Shown here one piece after another: positions 54,301 to 64,000 of a stretch of DNA of 64,000 nt. Where the stretch lies: positions 186,001 to 250,000 of the forward strand of contig CP110631.1 of NCBI GenBank assembly GCA_026210745.1. Direction: 5' to 3'. Below the pieces are notes generated by a model. That model was given only the letters and a program-made list of their open reading frames with translations. It was not told where the DNA came from and did no database searches. This DNA is from Exobasidium rhododendri (taxonomy: Eukaryota; Basidiomycota; Exobasidiomycetes; Exobasidiales; Exobasidiaceae). The translations under genes were made by a program, and so were the position numbers. Within the stretch, counting starts at the first letter, position 1. Each line of letters opens with the position of its first letter.

Positions 54301-55982
54301 ATGTCAGACAACCACACACTGACTTCGATGACAGACACGTCCTCCTCGCCTGTCCCGTCTGTGTTCAATCAAGACGGTACGGGGAAGCGACTCGATGTGG
54401 AGACCTCTCCGGTCGAGACTTCAGTCGATCTAGAAGAGAAGAAGGAAGAAAAAGACATCTACTTGGTCGGATTCGAAAGTGGGGACAAGGAGAATCCTCG
54501 AGAATGGTCCAATCTTTACAAAGCCTGGGTCACCCTCGAACTCGGTTTCCTTGCCTTTGCTGCCAGTCTGGGCTCCTCCATCATCTCCCCTGCAAATGCT
54601 GTCATCGCCGCACAATTCCACGTCAGTTCTGAAATTATGATCCTCAGCGTGTCTTTGTATCTGCTGGGCTTTGCATTCGGCCCCATGCTCTGGGCACCGG
54701 TCTCAGAGATATGGGGCAGGCGGTGGAGTATACTTCCCCCCATGTGCATCTTGGCACTCTTTTCGATCGGCACAGCAGTCAGTCGAAATGCCGCGACAGT
54801 TCTCGTCACTCGATTCTTCGCCGGTCTCTTTGCATCGGCGCCAGTCAGCAACGTATCGGCTGCTCTTGGTGATCTATATATTCCTTATCAGCGCGGAACG
54901 GCGATCGGTGAGTGCTGCAGATGATGTCCTTCTTTGAATGCCCGTCACTGACCATTGTTCCCAATCACAGCCTTCTATGCGCTGTGTGTCGTAGGAGGTC
55001 CACTCATGGGCCCCATCATCGGATCTGCCCTGACGGTCAAAGTGTCGTGGAGGTGGACCATGTACTTGCTCGCAATCTGGACATTTGCCACTGTCGCCTT
55101 GACCTTCTTCCTACTACCGGAAGTCTATGCGCCTGTCCTTCTCAAGCGTAAAGCACAAAAACTGCGAAAGGAGACCGGCAACAGCAAGTATCACCATCCT
55201 CACGAAGAGTTGAAGCTAGACTTCCGATCGATTGTCACCAAACACTTTAGTCGACCGCTCCGCATGCTCTTCTTCGAGCCGATTGTGACTGTCGTCGGTG
55301 AGTGCACACGTCGCGATGCGCACTTCCACGCTTTACATTGCCTGACACACGTATCTCGCTCTCCATGACAGCCCTCTACGCATCCTTCGTCTATGCCATA
55401 TTGTACATGTCCCTGGAATGGGTACCAATCGTGTTTGAAGATGTGCGGGGATGGCATCCGATCGTCGCTTCTTTGCCCTTTATCGCTCTCTTCATCGGCG
55501 TCCTCGCTGCAATGGGCCTGAACTTAGGATCTCAGCCGTACTACCATCGCGCAGTGGAAGCAAACGGCGGCAAAGCAGTGCCAGAAGCCAGACTCCCGCC
55601 GATCATGATCGGCTCCTTTTTCTTCTGCGGCGGTCTCTTCTGGTTCGGCTGGACATCACCAGCACACTATCACTGGATTCTACCCTGCTTTGGATTGTTG
55701 TTCATCGGTCTAGGATTTTCTTCCATCTTCCAACAATGCATCAACTTCCTCGTCGACTCTTACCCTACCTACGCTGCCAGTGCAACCTCGGCCAACACGA
55801 TCTTACGAAGTCTCTTAGCGGCCGGTCTGCCCCTCGCCGTACAGCCAATGTATCGCGCGCTAGGTGTCCCAGTCTCTCTCAGTATCTTGGGCGCCTTTGC
55901 AGGTGTCGCCATTCCATTACCATTCATCTTCAAGCGGTACGGAGCGGCCATTCGTTCAAGGAGCAGTTTCGCTACGCCGTAA
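54301..55982 (+). CDS. MFS multidrug/polyamine transporter (DHA1, Tpo1/Flu1-like)
   Basis: Three exons, 54301..54907, 54971..55297 and 55372..55982, encode about 514 residues. An acidic, Ser-rich N-tail leads to the DHA1 entry motif NPREWSNLYKAW, and motif A-like PVSEIWGRRWSI follows helix 2. The exon 1/2 join restores LGDLYIPYQRGTAIAFYALC and the exon 2/3 join restores PIVTVVALYASFVY. Late conserved pieces NFLVDSYPTYAASATSANTI and FIFKRYGAAIR are typical of fungal drug:H+ antiporters exporting polyamines, azoles or secondary metabolites. It sits next to the divergent MFS gene and near NRPS-like and SnoaL-like genes, so export of a local product is plausible (inference). Confidence 0.88.
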
Positions 55983-56204
55983 AAATACCATCTGCGCTCA
56001 CAGTAGAGCTTGGAAAACTCTGTATCAGTAGCATCAACATGTATTCTTTAGACTTCATCACAATTGCATTGCTGTCATCTCCATTCACTACACAGTACAG
56101 CTTATCTGCTGTTGACCAGTGTTAGACACGCACGGCCGAGGAAGGGTTCTGCCTTGTCTCCTTCATGTGCAGAGATTTTCCTCGTCCTTGTATGATGAGG
56201 TTGC

Positions 56205-56579
56205 CTACAGCCTCGCTTTCCCGCTATTCTTCCTGAATGACCCTCCGTCCTTTTCCTTGTATTCGTCTTCGACGTCTGTGTCTTTCAGATCCTGAGGCTT
56301 GAGGCTCATCTGACTCTGCTCTTTCTCCACCTTGTCGTTACTTGGCGACTCTCGCTTCTCAAGCTGATCTGCTGCGGTGTTGTCCTTCTTTGATGAAGAG
56401 GAGGAGGCGGACGATGACGAAGAGGTGGTGGTGATGTCCCCTTTTTGTTGTCGGAAACCCTTCTCTCCACCCTCTTTCCACTCATCCTCGACGTCCGTAT
56501 CTTTCAATTCGTCGGGTCTTAACTTGATCTGCTGTTGCTCTTTGACAAGTTCATCGTTGCTCTTGGTGGATGGGGCCAT
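56205..56579 (-). CDS. Hydrophilic disordered protein with a duplicated KDTDVEDE segment
   Basis: A single exon of 124 residues, almost entirely charged and polar. Two copies of a ~38-residue unit are separated by a Ser/Thr run (TTTSSSSSASSSSS). Copy 1 contains NDELVKEQQQIKLRPDELKD then TDVEDEWKEGGEKGF. Copy 2 contains NDKVEKEQSQMSLKPQDLKD then TDVEDEYKEKDGGSF. The shared core LKDTDVEDE(W/Y)KE is identical. There is no cysteine, signal peptide or membrane helix. Such sequence is reminiscent of LEA-like or hydrophilin stress proteins, but I know of no family with this core, so function is open. The repeats and reading frame make a chance ORF unlikely. Confidence 0.72.
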   Translation of the reverse strand: MAPSTKSNDELVKEQQQIKLRPDELKDTDVEDEWKEGGEKGFRQQKGDITTTSSSSSASSSSSKKDNTAADQLEKRESPSNDKVEKEQSQMSLKPQDLKDTDVEDEYKEKDGGSFRKNSGKARL

Positions 56580-57226
56580 GTTTGCTATTATTGAGTGACT
56601 GGTATGTGGTCTTAGTAGTAGACTAGGTTCGGCAAGAAAGGCTCACCTTCTCTATCACATTCGTAATTCCCCTTCCCCGCATTCCACCCTCTCCACCCCC
56701 CCTTCCTTGTTTGCAGCGAGGCAGGTTCTTGCTTATGCAATGCCGACCTTCAAGACAGATACAGCTTACCTGAAAACAGTGAATCTCTTCTTTGGCCGTG
56801 CGAGAGAGATTCACTCGTCATGAAGCGGTTGCAATTCCTCGATACTCGCTCGCGTGGAAAAAACGCTTGCTCAGAATGATTCAATTATCGCCTTTCTACA
56901 TCGCTCACTACATGGTCTCACGTATCAACGTATCCAGATTCATTATGTCCAAGAATCACAACTTGCCATCTACACGTAATAAAGCACTTGGAGGACTCAT
57001 ACGATCTCCGATGAAAGCTCCTCAGATCACGCTACTGCGATCTTCATTTCGCTCGATGTGATCAAGGTGTCGCTGCTAGTCGAAGCGGGTTGTCGAGGGA
57101 GATACTTGGTCGGTGAGACAAGGATGAGGATGATGACGGCCAAGGAGATCATGGTGGCATCAAAAGTAAGGAAGCACCTGCATAGACACAAAGGGAGAGA
57201 TAGAGAACGTGAGAAACTTGAGCCAA
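56580..57226. other. Intergenic, no gene seen
   Basis: Promoter of the repeat protein and 3' end of the RTA1 gene. A C-rich run lies near 56665-56710. Confidence 0.5.
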
Positions 57227-58254
57227 TCAGGTCTCAGCCTTAAGATCAATCGTGACCCACCATTCTGTCACGGCTATCTTTCCGACCCAGCCAACGCTCA
57301 TCTCCACTGTTCGAAAGGTGGAGCGAGTGAAGACGAGGATAGCAGAGCTATACACTGCTATAAGAAACCTCCTGTCGACCTTTCCAGGCTCCAATTTCCA
57401 CCAAAATGTTATGAAGAGGATGTTGAAGAATATATACCCAACCAATTGAATGGCAAGACCAGCAACGACAATGTCCCCTTTACCATTGATGGTCGATACA
57501 GCATCGAAGTCCTCCATGGAGGTTGCGGCAAGACCGCTACCTGCGGCTTGAATAACGAGCGAGAGTATGTCTATGCTGACGAATACGATGATGATGTATT
57601 TTGGCTTGATAGGCGAGATGAGATGGGGCATGTGGATGCTGACTAGTCTTGAGAGGATAGTAAAATGAGCGGCCACTGAAAGGAGAAGGTACGATTAGTA
57701 CAAGGATCGGAGCAGGCCAGACGTCTCCTCACTCACCGAAGAGGACCGGAGTAATGACGAGGAGCACCTGTGAAAAGATGACGTATTTCATACAAGTAAG
57801 AAGGGGGCATGGCAGTCAGATGACACTTTTCTCCAGCTCACCTGTTGCGCGATGTACGGATCGTCGAATCCGGGATGCCAATGGCTATAGATTCGACTGA
57901 GTGAGAGAAGTAAATGTTTGTCAGCGTAACCTCTCTTCCATCTCAGCGCTACACACCACGCAGCAGCACTCACATGGTATGGCCAGCACATTCAAATGCT
58001 GCTCCGACACCTACTGTTCCTAGCAACCACCAGGCACGACCTCGAATGGAAGCGTACATCAGTGCAAGACATTCCAAAGCAAAGACTGCGAAGGGGCGTC
58101 CACGTTTAAGTCAGTAAGAGATGGAGGACGTCCACAAATACTGCGACTTCTACTCACCCATAGTAAAGACAAAAGCACCAGCGGCGTTTGGCACATAACC
58201 ATATGGACCAATCAAACGAATCTGTTCCAGGATTGCATCTTTAGTATCACCCAT
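57227..58254 (-). CDS. RTA1-family seven-transmembrane protein (lipid-translocating exporter-like)
   Basis: Five exons on the minus strand, 58254..58158, 58085..57974, 57896..57842, 57767..57737 and 57675..57227, encode about 247 residues. Seven hydrophobic segments fit RTA1/RSB1 topology. Family pieces seen are YGYVPNAAGAFVFTM near the N-terminus, FECAGHTI-RIYSHWHPGF across intron 2, YIAQQVLLVITPVLFVAAHF assembled from three exons, DILSLVIQAAGSG, and RSTFRTVEMSVGW near the end. Members export or flip sphingoid long-chain bases or confer resistance to 7-aminocholesterol. The actual ligand here is unknown. Two exons are only 31 and 55 nt. A TATAAAG lies ~125 bases upstream of the start. Confidence 0.87.
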
Positions 58255-58759
58255 GACGCCGAAGATTGTAGTTGTAATTCAGGAATTGCTCGGGAGTGCA
58301 AGAATTGGGCAAAAAATCTACTACGAGAAAGGATAGGAGGCTTTTGCAACCATCAAAGAAGCATCATCTCCCTCCCTCTTTATATCTTTCCGCGACATTA
58401 TCTCTTATCACCGCCTAAGAAGGCCTTGGCAAGAAGAAAAAGTAGCTTTCGTAGTCACTTGCTAGGCAGCTGACAGTCCAAGGAGGCCACCGAAGACTTG
58501 GGCAGCACAGCATGTACTCTGTCATCCTTTCTTACCGTGATAAGCCCGATCACACCGTGCGCAGCAGTACGTAAATTCGGCAGTCCCCTCGCACCTGCCC
58601 GAAGCGCCCAGGGAGGACCGACCTCATGATGCGGGAGAGGGAGGGGCGCGTCTGGATTTTTTGTTGTAAAGTGTAAATTTGACAAGTCACCTCAGGAGAG
58701 GGACGACTATAGATAGTAAAAATCCCGAAAGCATTCCGGGGGGGCAGCAAGCACGTCAA
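58255..58759. other. Intergenic, promoter of RTA1 gene
   Basis: No gene seen. Between the RTA1 start and the 3' end of the alpha/beta hydrolase, both on the minus strand. Confidence 0.5.
58378..58384 (-). promoter_or_regulatory. TATA box of the RTA1 gene
   Basis: TATAAAG on the minus strand (ctttata on plus), 124-130 bases upstream of the RTA1 ATG. Confidence 0.5.
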
Positions 58760-60219
58760 CTAGGCTTCGAGGAGGTGCTGCTTGAGAAAGGCGACCTGGG
58801 TGGACACGTTTTGCTCGAACCACTTTCCGACATAGCTGAGCAGTCAGGCGGAGAGGAGAGGAGAGGAGAGAGCAGGTCGGTCAGGATCTACATGAGCTTT
58901 GCTTTCTCTATGCTACTCACCCGTCGAAGTGGCCAGCGTCCTTAAGAAGCAAGAGCTGCTTGGGACTCTTGGCTTTCTCGTACACATCCACTGCAAGATC
59001 CGTCGGAGTCAATCTATCGTCGTCTGCAATGACCATCAAGAGTGGACGAGGCGAGATCAAGTGAGCAAAGAAGCCCGGTTCATACTGCGTGAAGAGCTCC
59101 ATACTGGATGGAGAAGACAAGATTAGATCGCAGCACGATGAAGTAAGAATCATCCTCATTCAGCTCCCTGTTCTCTCACCTCTTGAGAGTGACACTGTTC
59201 TTCCAATGCTGCTTCGCCTTTCCTTCGTTTCCCTGGGTGGAAGAGGAGGGTCGTTCGGCTTCGGGGCCAATCGTATATTCTCTCTTCTTTCTCCGATCAA
59301 CTCACTACTCGATTGAAGAATTCCCAAGAGTCTGCTGTGGGAAGAGCACTGAGTGCCATCGGCTGTTCCAAGATTGTGATATACTCTCAGCCAGGAACGT
59401 TCTCTTTACCCTCTCATCGAGCGAATGCCTTTGCACACCCTGCATATACTCACGTCAGGGTCGACGACTGGAATGAAGGCTGGCTTATCACCAGCGGCTC
59501 TTGAGAGTCGGTCTGATGTCCAAGTAGGATTAAGATCAGCCGCTTGCTGAAGATCGACTATGAGAAAGACAATCTCACGATCTGCATTCACCTTTCTCTA
59601 GATTCTCCAATAGACCGGGAAGAAAGTCAGCACGTACAAGGCGCCGGACGTTATTTGATCCGGACACGAAGGGGACCTTTAAGCGTATTCGTCAATTATG
59701 GTGTCGTCCTCCTTTACTCGTTCTGATGGGCCTCACCTGGCTAATGACTGCCTTGACACGCTTATCCGTCGCCCCGACCATAAGAACGTGTCCACCGGAG
59801 TCTTTGGTGTTGAAAAGCAGGAAGGATGAGCATACTATACATTCTACCCTCTACGACGTGCACGCACAGGACGATCCCCAGACAGCAATCTTCTTATCGT
59901 TGACTTCCTTCCTATTCTGAGCATAGGTGATTGCATCAGAGTAGTCAGATACCTGTAGGTGCGGTACTATCTCTAGTCTTGGTGCATGAGGGGCATGATC
60001 AGAACTCCCAAAACCTCGATGATCAAAGACGACAGTGTTGAATCCTGCCGCTTGAAACTTTTCGGAAAAGGCGTCCAGATCAAATTCCTTCGTAGCAGAC
60101 CATCCATGTGCCAGGATGACACAAGGAGATTGTTTGCCTTCTGCTGCAGTGGCAGGATAGAACCAGCCTCGCAAGGTCACACCGTCACTACTCTTGAATT
60201 CGATGTCTTCACGAGCCAT
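58760..60219 (-). CDS. Alpha/beta hydrolase, eight exons
   Basis: Eight exons on the minus strand, 60219..59868, 59801..59737, 59676..59592, 59557..59454, 59362..59306, 59232..59180, 59103..58921 and 58835..58760, encode about 324 residues. It is an alpha/beta hydrolase of the dienelactone-hydrolase/S9-like type. Pieces seen are ILAHGWSATKEF (oxyanion region), DHRGFGSSD, nucleophile elbow WGSSYSGGHVL completed across intron 1, ISPRPLLMVIADDDRLTP (catalytic Asp) and KDAGHFDG-YVGKW (catalytic His) across the last intron. Similar proteins are esterases or tailoring hydrolases next to fungal metabolite clusters. The third intron is only 34 nt. Frame continuity and complete triad support the model. 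The intron in the 58838-58918 area contains GAGGA repeats. Confidence 0.84.
58851..58874. repeat. GAGGA/GAGAG short tandem repeat inside an intron
   Basis: About four GAGGA-type units (gaggagaggagaggagagagc) within the last intron of the alpha/beta hydrolase gene; on the coding strand it forms a pyrimidine tract before the acceptor. Confidence 0.7.
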
Positions 60220-60742
60220 GTTCGCCCTATCAGTGAGTGGAGTCAGGAAATTGGAAGGACGTAAAAAGGGGTATCACTTTACATGATTGGCATGAAGCCC
60301 CACGATTGAGCGCAGGATGTCAGCAACGCGGGCCAGACAGCTGACCTGTTCCTGCCCGTCAGCCCTGCCCCTCAATTTTGAACGATGCAGAAAAGCTTAA
60401 ATCAGGTTCAGGTTGACGAAGGCTAATCTTAGGCACGCGTGTTTGTACTGTTAATCATCTCGGTCTCCTCGTTAGACTATAAGGAAAGATTTAACTTGTG
60501 TGGAGGGGAGGTGCCATTGAGGTGTTCTTTTCCTTCTTGGGCGTGTGCACACACCAAACAAAATTCAAGACGTCCCTTGTGCTTTTGTCTGGGAGAGAGA
60601 ATGAGAGTCGCGTCAGTTCCATGCAGAACTCACTGGAAGTTCTCGAGTCATCAAAGATTAAATCTTCTTAAGACTGACTTTTGCTGAGCATGACCGCTAA
60701 GTCTTCTTCTTCTGCTCCGCCTACCTCGTACATTCTCTCCCA
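60220..60742. other. Divergent promoter, hydrolase and GNAT genes
   Basis: No gene seen. 523 bases between two start codons facing away from each other. Confidence 0.5.
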
Positions 60743-61327
60743 ATGAACAATCTGCTGCTTGAGCCAAGCGATGATTCTGACATCTCGTCCATCGCTGCAG
60801 TGATGAATCGGGCGTATCGTGGGACCGGTCCGTCCAACAGCTGGTTCACGGAAGCGGGCTTTCTGGCCGGGACACGGACCAACGAAGATTTGCTTCGCAA
60901 CGACATAAAGACCAATCCCGAGGGGAGATTCCTCAAATTGGTCGACGTAGCTCAGGTTCCAACTCAAGAAGGGGCTCATAGTAAGGAGCAAGAGCCGCTG
61001 GGCTATGTCTGGGTTCAACCTAGCACTTCAGACGGGGAATGGTACCTCGGCTCCCTGACAATCAATCCAGATCATCAGAATGCTGGGTATGGCAAGTTTA
61101 TGCTGGCTTTGGCTGAGGAATGGATCAAGAGGAAAGGTGGAAGTAGGATACGCATAACAGTCGTCAACGTACGAGAGGCCCTCATCGATTGGTATGTCCA
61201 AAGGGGCTACTATCTCACGCAGGAAGTAGAGCCGTTTCCCTACGACGATACTCGCTTTGGTACGCCGCTTCGAGACGATCTCTCCTTTGTGGTGATGAAG
61301 AAGAATCTAGATGATGTTGTACTTTAG
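60743..61327 (+). CDS. GNAT-family N-acetyltransferase
   Basis: A single exon of 194 residues. The GNAT core is clear: LGSLTINPDHQNAGYGKFML contains strand 4 and the Q-x-x-G-x-G/A acetyl-CoA loop (QNAGYG), followed by the helix ALAEEWIKRKGG, strand RIRITVVNVREALIDWYVQR and GYYLTQEVEPFP. The N-terminal part (DISSIAAVMNRAYRGTGPSN then SWFTEAG) is typical of fungal acetyltransferases with small-molecule amine substrates. The exact substrate is unknown. It is a different subfamily from the GNAT at 5843. It is followed on the same strand by the decarboxylase gene, so an amine made by that enzyme is a conceivable substrate (speculative). Confidence 0.85.
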   Translation: MNNLLLEPSDDSDISSIAAVMNRAYRGTGPSNSWFTEAGFLAGTRTNEDLLRNDIKTNPEGRFLKLVDVAQVPTQEGAHSKEQEPLGYVWVQPSTSDGEWYLGSLTINPDHQNAGYGKFMLALAEEWIKRKGGSRIRITVVNVREALIDWYVQRGYYLTQEVEPFPYDDTRFGTPLRDDLSFVVMKKNLDDVVL

Positions 61328-61598
61328 ACTCTCATCGGGTCGACGATGTTGATCAATAGAGGCCTTTATCTCCATAACGATGCAAAGGTTAGAGAGCGGG
61401 AAGTGAACGAGAGAGACACGAGGGCGAGACTGACGTTGATCCCACGCATGAACCACGCGTCGGAGAATTCGCCTATCTATGGTATAATTCGCCGTTGAAG
61501 GAGAAAAGAAGAAAAGCTTGTTTAGGAAGTTTGACGTTTTTCTTTTGCCCATACCGACGATTGAAGTGCAGCGTGTCACAAGTGTCTGGGAGTGTATC

Positions 61599-63614
61599 AT
61601 GACGATCGGCGAAAGGAAAGCAGTAGAGGTAGGACACTACCTCGAGAATACCACTCGCATTATCGAGAGTTGTAAGTATGACTGGCCGAGCCAAGCCCCT
61701 ACTCCAAGCTTGACGTAGAGCACTCATCTTGAAGCACTGTGCAGGGATACAAAAGGCAGAGTGCAAAGACCACCCCGTCAGCAACTTTGAGACCAGTGAA
61801 GTGCTACATGAGGCTGTTACATTGAAGCTTGGCGAGTATGGCACATCGGACGAGGGTGAGTACTTTCTCATCTACATGCAGTGGAGTGTCCGCTTTCCTG
61901 ATACTCTGCATTCCCGATAGAGCTCTTTAGCACGATGGAGATGGTCTTGAGCAACAGCGTCAATCCCTGGACAGGGCGATTTGTGGACAAGGTGAGTGTC
62001 TCACTGTCGTGGTATCTACTAGTGACTTTTTGACGCCCTCTCTCTCGACAGCTCTACGCAGCTCCTCTTCCACTCGGTGTAGCCTCGGAAACGCTTCTCG
62101 CGGCCATCAACGCCAATGCACACGTCATCTCCGCCTCGCCCATGCTTTGCCTTGCGGAAGAAGTCTGTGTTGCAAACCTGACGGCACTCTGTGATTGGAA
62201 TACTGTACGTCTTGTGATACGAATGGGAGAAGAGCTGGGTGATTGCTGACTGTCGCCTTCCCTCTGCTCCCTCTCCTCAGGATAAATCTGATGGGCTGAC
62301 AATGCCAGGGGGGTCTGCCAGCAACACACTGGCGATACAAACAGCTTTGAACTCTACGTTCCCATCCTTTCGAAAGTCCGGTGTGGTTGGAATAATCACA
62401 ACGCTGATGGAAGAGGGCAGATCGGCCAAGGCGTCGCGACCCCTCATCTTTACTGGACAGGAAGCCCACTACAGCATCGAGAAAGCTGCCATCGCATGCG
62501 GTCTGGGCTTGGACTGTGTCATCTCGGTGCCTTGCAGGACAGACGGATCGATGTGCACAAAGTCACTCGACGAGAAGATGGGTCAAGCTATAGCGGACGT
62601 GGCGGGGACGGGTGACGTTGTCGGCTTTCCCTTCTTCGTCAATGCTACTGCAGGTACGACTGTCATGGGAGCATTCGACGATCTAGTACAGATAGCAGAT
62701 GTCTGCGATAAGCATTCAGTGCGTGCGCCAACCTGGAAGCACGTCGATGGATCGTGGGGAGGCCCGATCCTCTTCTCTCCAAAGTACCGCTCTCGAATGA
62801 AAGGAGTAGATCGCTTTGACTCGCTGACAATCTGCCCGCACAAGATGATGAACATGTGAGTGCCCTCCTCAGAGACATGCGCCTAGATCGCATCATACTC
62901 ATAGCATCTACCATCAGACCGCATCAATGCTCCTTCGCTCTCTTCCGCGATGGTAACACCCTCGACAATAATGCCCTGGACGCTCCCTACCTCTTTCATG
63001 ATTCTGCACCAACGTCATCCAAAAACGGCGACTCCAAGCCACTGGACGACGGTCAACGTAAGCGCATCCGTCGAGAAGCACCCAGCAAAGCAGCTTTTGG
63101 ATGCGGTCGTCGAGGAGATGCGCTGAAGTTGTATCTCGTGTGGCTGTCAAAAGGATCTTCTTTCTTTGCCGCTCAAGTGGACCTCGCCATCTCATATGCA
63201 CAAAAGGTCGTTGCACTCATTCAAGGTGATGCACATCTCCACAATCTGCTTGAAGTATCGTCTCGACATGGTTCTTCGGAAACGCTCTATGCTCAGGTCT
63301 GCTTCCGCCCACGTCTAGCTGGAAAGGTAGCGGCGAGCATGGAAGAGAAGAGTCAGGCTACTCGTCATGTTCACAGCACGCTACGCAAGCAAAAGCTGTA
63401 CGCCGTCGACTTTGCACCCCTGGGTGGTGGGGAAGGAGACTTCATCCGGTGAGGAACGATGTGTTCGAGATCAAGTTGAAGACATACATATGCTGATCAA
63501 GACCCCCTTCTTTTGCTCAGACTGATCACCCATCCCGGCTGCACGATAGAAGATCTCTTTGGGCTGGTGCGACAAGTTGCCATCATCGGTGACGAATACG
63601 ACAAGGGGCAGTAG
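61599..63614 (+). CDS. PLP-dependent group II decarboxylase
   Basis: Seven exons, 61599..61671, 61745..61855, 61921..61991, 62052..62204, 62281..62855, 62918..63448 and 63521..63614, encode about 535 residues. The family is the glutamate/cysteine-sulfinate/aromatic L-amino-acid decarboxylase group. Pieces seen are NPWTGRFVDKLYAAP, the PGGSASNT loop, EAHYSIEKAA (His stacking on PLP), NATAGTTVMGAFD, HVDGSWGG (Asp on the pyridine nitrogen) and the PLP Lys in NICPHKMMN-type context (TICPHKMMN). GCGRRGDALKLYLVW is conserved later. The region before HVDGSWGG (HSVRAPTWK) is unusual. At 63058-63090 is a possible 33-nt in-frame intron. Substrate cannot be assigned. The first exon start is the only in-frame ATG before a good GTAAGT donor. 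Confidence 0.87.
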
Positions 63615-63754
63615 AGGGTCATCTATCAGTAAACATGAGCATGCATCTATGATGGACACTGACTTCGCCAAGCCAAGGGAGGGAAGAGCATGGTATTAGA
63701 GGAGCATTTTACAATAGTAGATGTCTAGTAGGTATTTGGTGTGGGAATTGCACT

Positions 63755-64000
63755 CTACGACGTCGCTCGTCTACTCTTTGATCGAAGAAGGGCGCCATAT
63801 CGCTTAAGGATGTAGGGCATTGGGACGAGGAGTAAGGCGATCCCAGCCAGGAGACTCGTCGCTCCTTGTACAGTCATTGCATCGTACATTTGAATGGTAA
63901 ATAGTGGGAAGCCTGCACCTAAAGCGGCTCTGGAAGCCGTTGCTGCAGCTAGAGGAAGCGGGGCGTGTCGACCTGAGTAGCCGACAATGTACGGGATGAG
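63755..64000 (-). CDS. MFS transporter C-terminus (partial, runs off the right edge)
   Basis: The last 81 residues of a DHA1-type MFS protein, open to the window edge. The two last membrane helices are visible: TASRAALGAGFPLFTIQMYD and GATSLLAGIALLLVPMPYIL, ending KRYGALLRSKSR. The same helix-then-KRYGA..R ending occurs in the transporter at 54301, so it is the same drug:H+ antiporter family. The gene starts outside the window. Its 3' end faces the decarboxylase gene 140 bases away. Confidence 0.82.
   Translation of the reverse strand, partial: LIPYIVGYSGRHAPLPLAAATASRAALGAGFPLFTIQMYDAMTVQGATSLLAGIALLLVPMPYILKRYGALLRSKSRRATS

Noticed and set aside
55451-56125. 224-codon frame overlapping the DHA1 transporter
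   Set aside because: It is the +1 shadow of the transporter's last exon, which matches the MFS family throughout.

Overview
This window is nuclear DNA of a filamentous or yeast-like fungus. Genes are dense, lie on both strands, and are interrupted by very short GT-AG introns (mostly 50-95 nt, a few only 34-38 nt) with CTNAC-like branch sites. Many proteins belong to fungal families: an A-T-R-SDR NRPS-like enzyme, DUF3425 bZIP-like regulators, RTA1, DUF4188, Grg1/ccg-1, a thiolate heme peroxidase and Dal5-type transporters. The intron style and gene mix suggest a basidiomycete, possibly Ustilaginomycotina (Exobasidiomycetes-like). That placement is an inference; no rRNA or other phylogenetic marker is present. 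I found no tRNA, rRNA, CRISPR array or transposon.

Layout. 1-6.6 kb: the 3' part of an unknown gene with two similar domains, a 4-TM membrane protein, a secreted eight-exon multicopper oxidase and a GNAT acetyltransferase. 6.8-16.3 kb: a 3-hydroxyacyl-CoA dehydrogenase fused to a YWTD beta-propeller, a divergent pair of paralogous small secreted proteins, a Ser/Pro-rich unknown protein, a Grg1/ccg-1 stress protein and a secreted chloroperoxidase/peroxygenase-type heme peroxidase. 16.3-18.5 kb is a 2.2-kb stretch without a convincing gene.

18.5-31 kb looks like a carbohydrate-acid catabolic neighbourhood. It holds a DUF1349 protein, a class II ketose-bisphosphate aldolase, a Dal5-type anion transporter that shares a 575-bp divergent promoter with a D-erythronate-dehydrogenase-like SDR, a large C2H2/fungal-specific transcription factor, a bZIP-DUF3425 regulator and a classical SDR. 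31.6-36.6 kb is the tRNA-methylation partner Trm732/THADA, followed by two related F-box-like genes (37-39.7 kb).

40.6-56 kb resembles a small-molecule biosynthetic neighbourhood. It has a 1,279-residue A-T-R-SDR (NPS10-like) enzyme, a second SDR, a DUF3425 regulator, a DUF4188 monooxygenase-like protein, a SnoaL-like protein and two divergently transcribed MFS exporters. 56-64 kb holds a disordered protein with a duplicated segment, an RTA1 7-TM protein, an eight-exon alpha/beta hydrolase, a second GNAT, a seven-exon PLP group II decarboxylase and the C-terminus of another MFS transporter cut by the window edge. Exon-intron models were read by eye from splice sites, reading-frame continuity and family motifs; each spliced length was checked to be a multiple of three.
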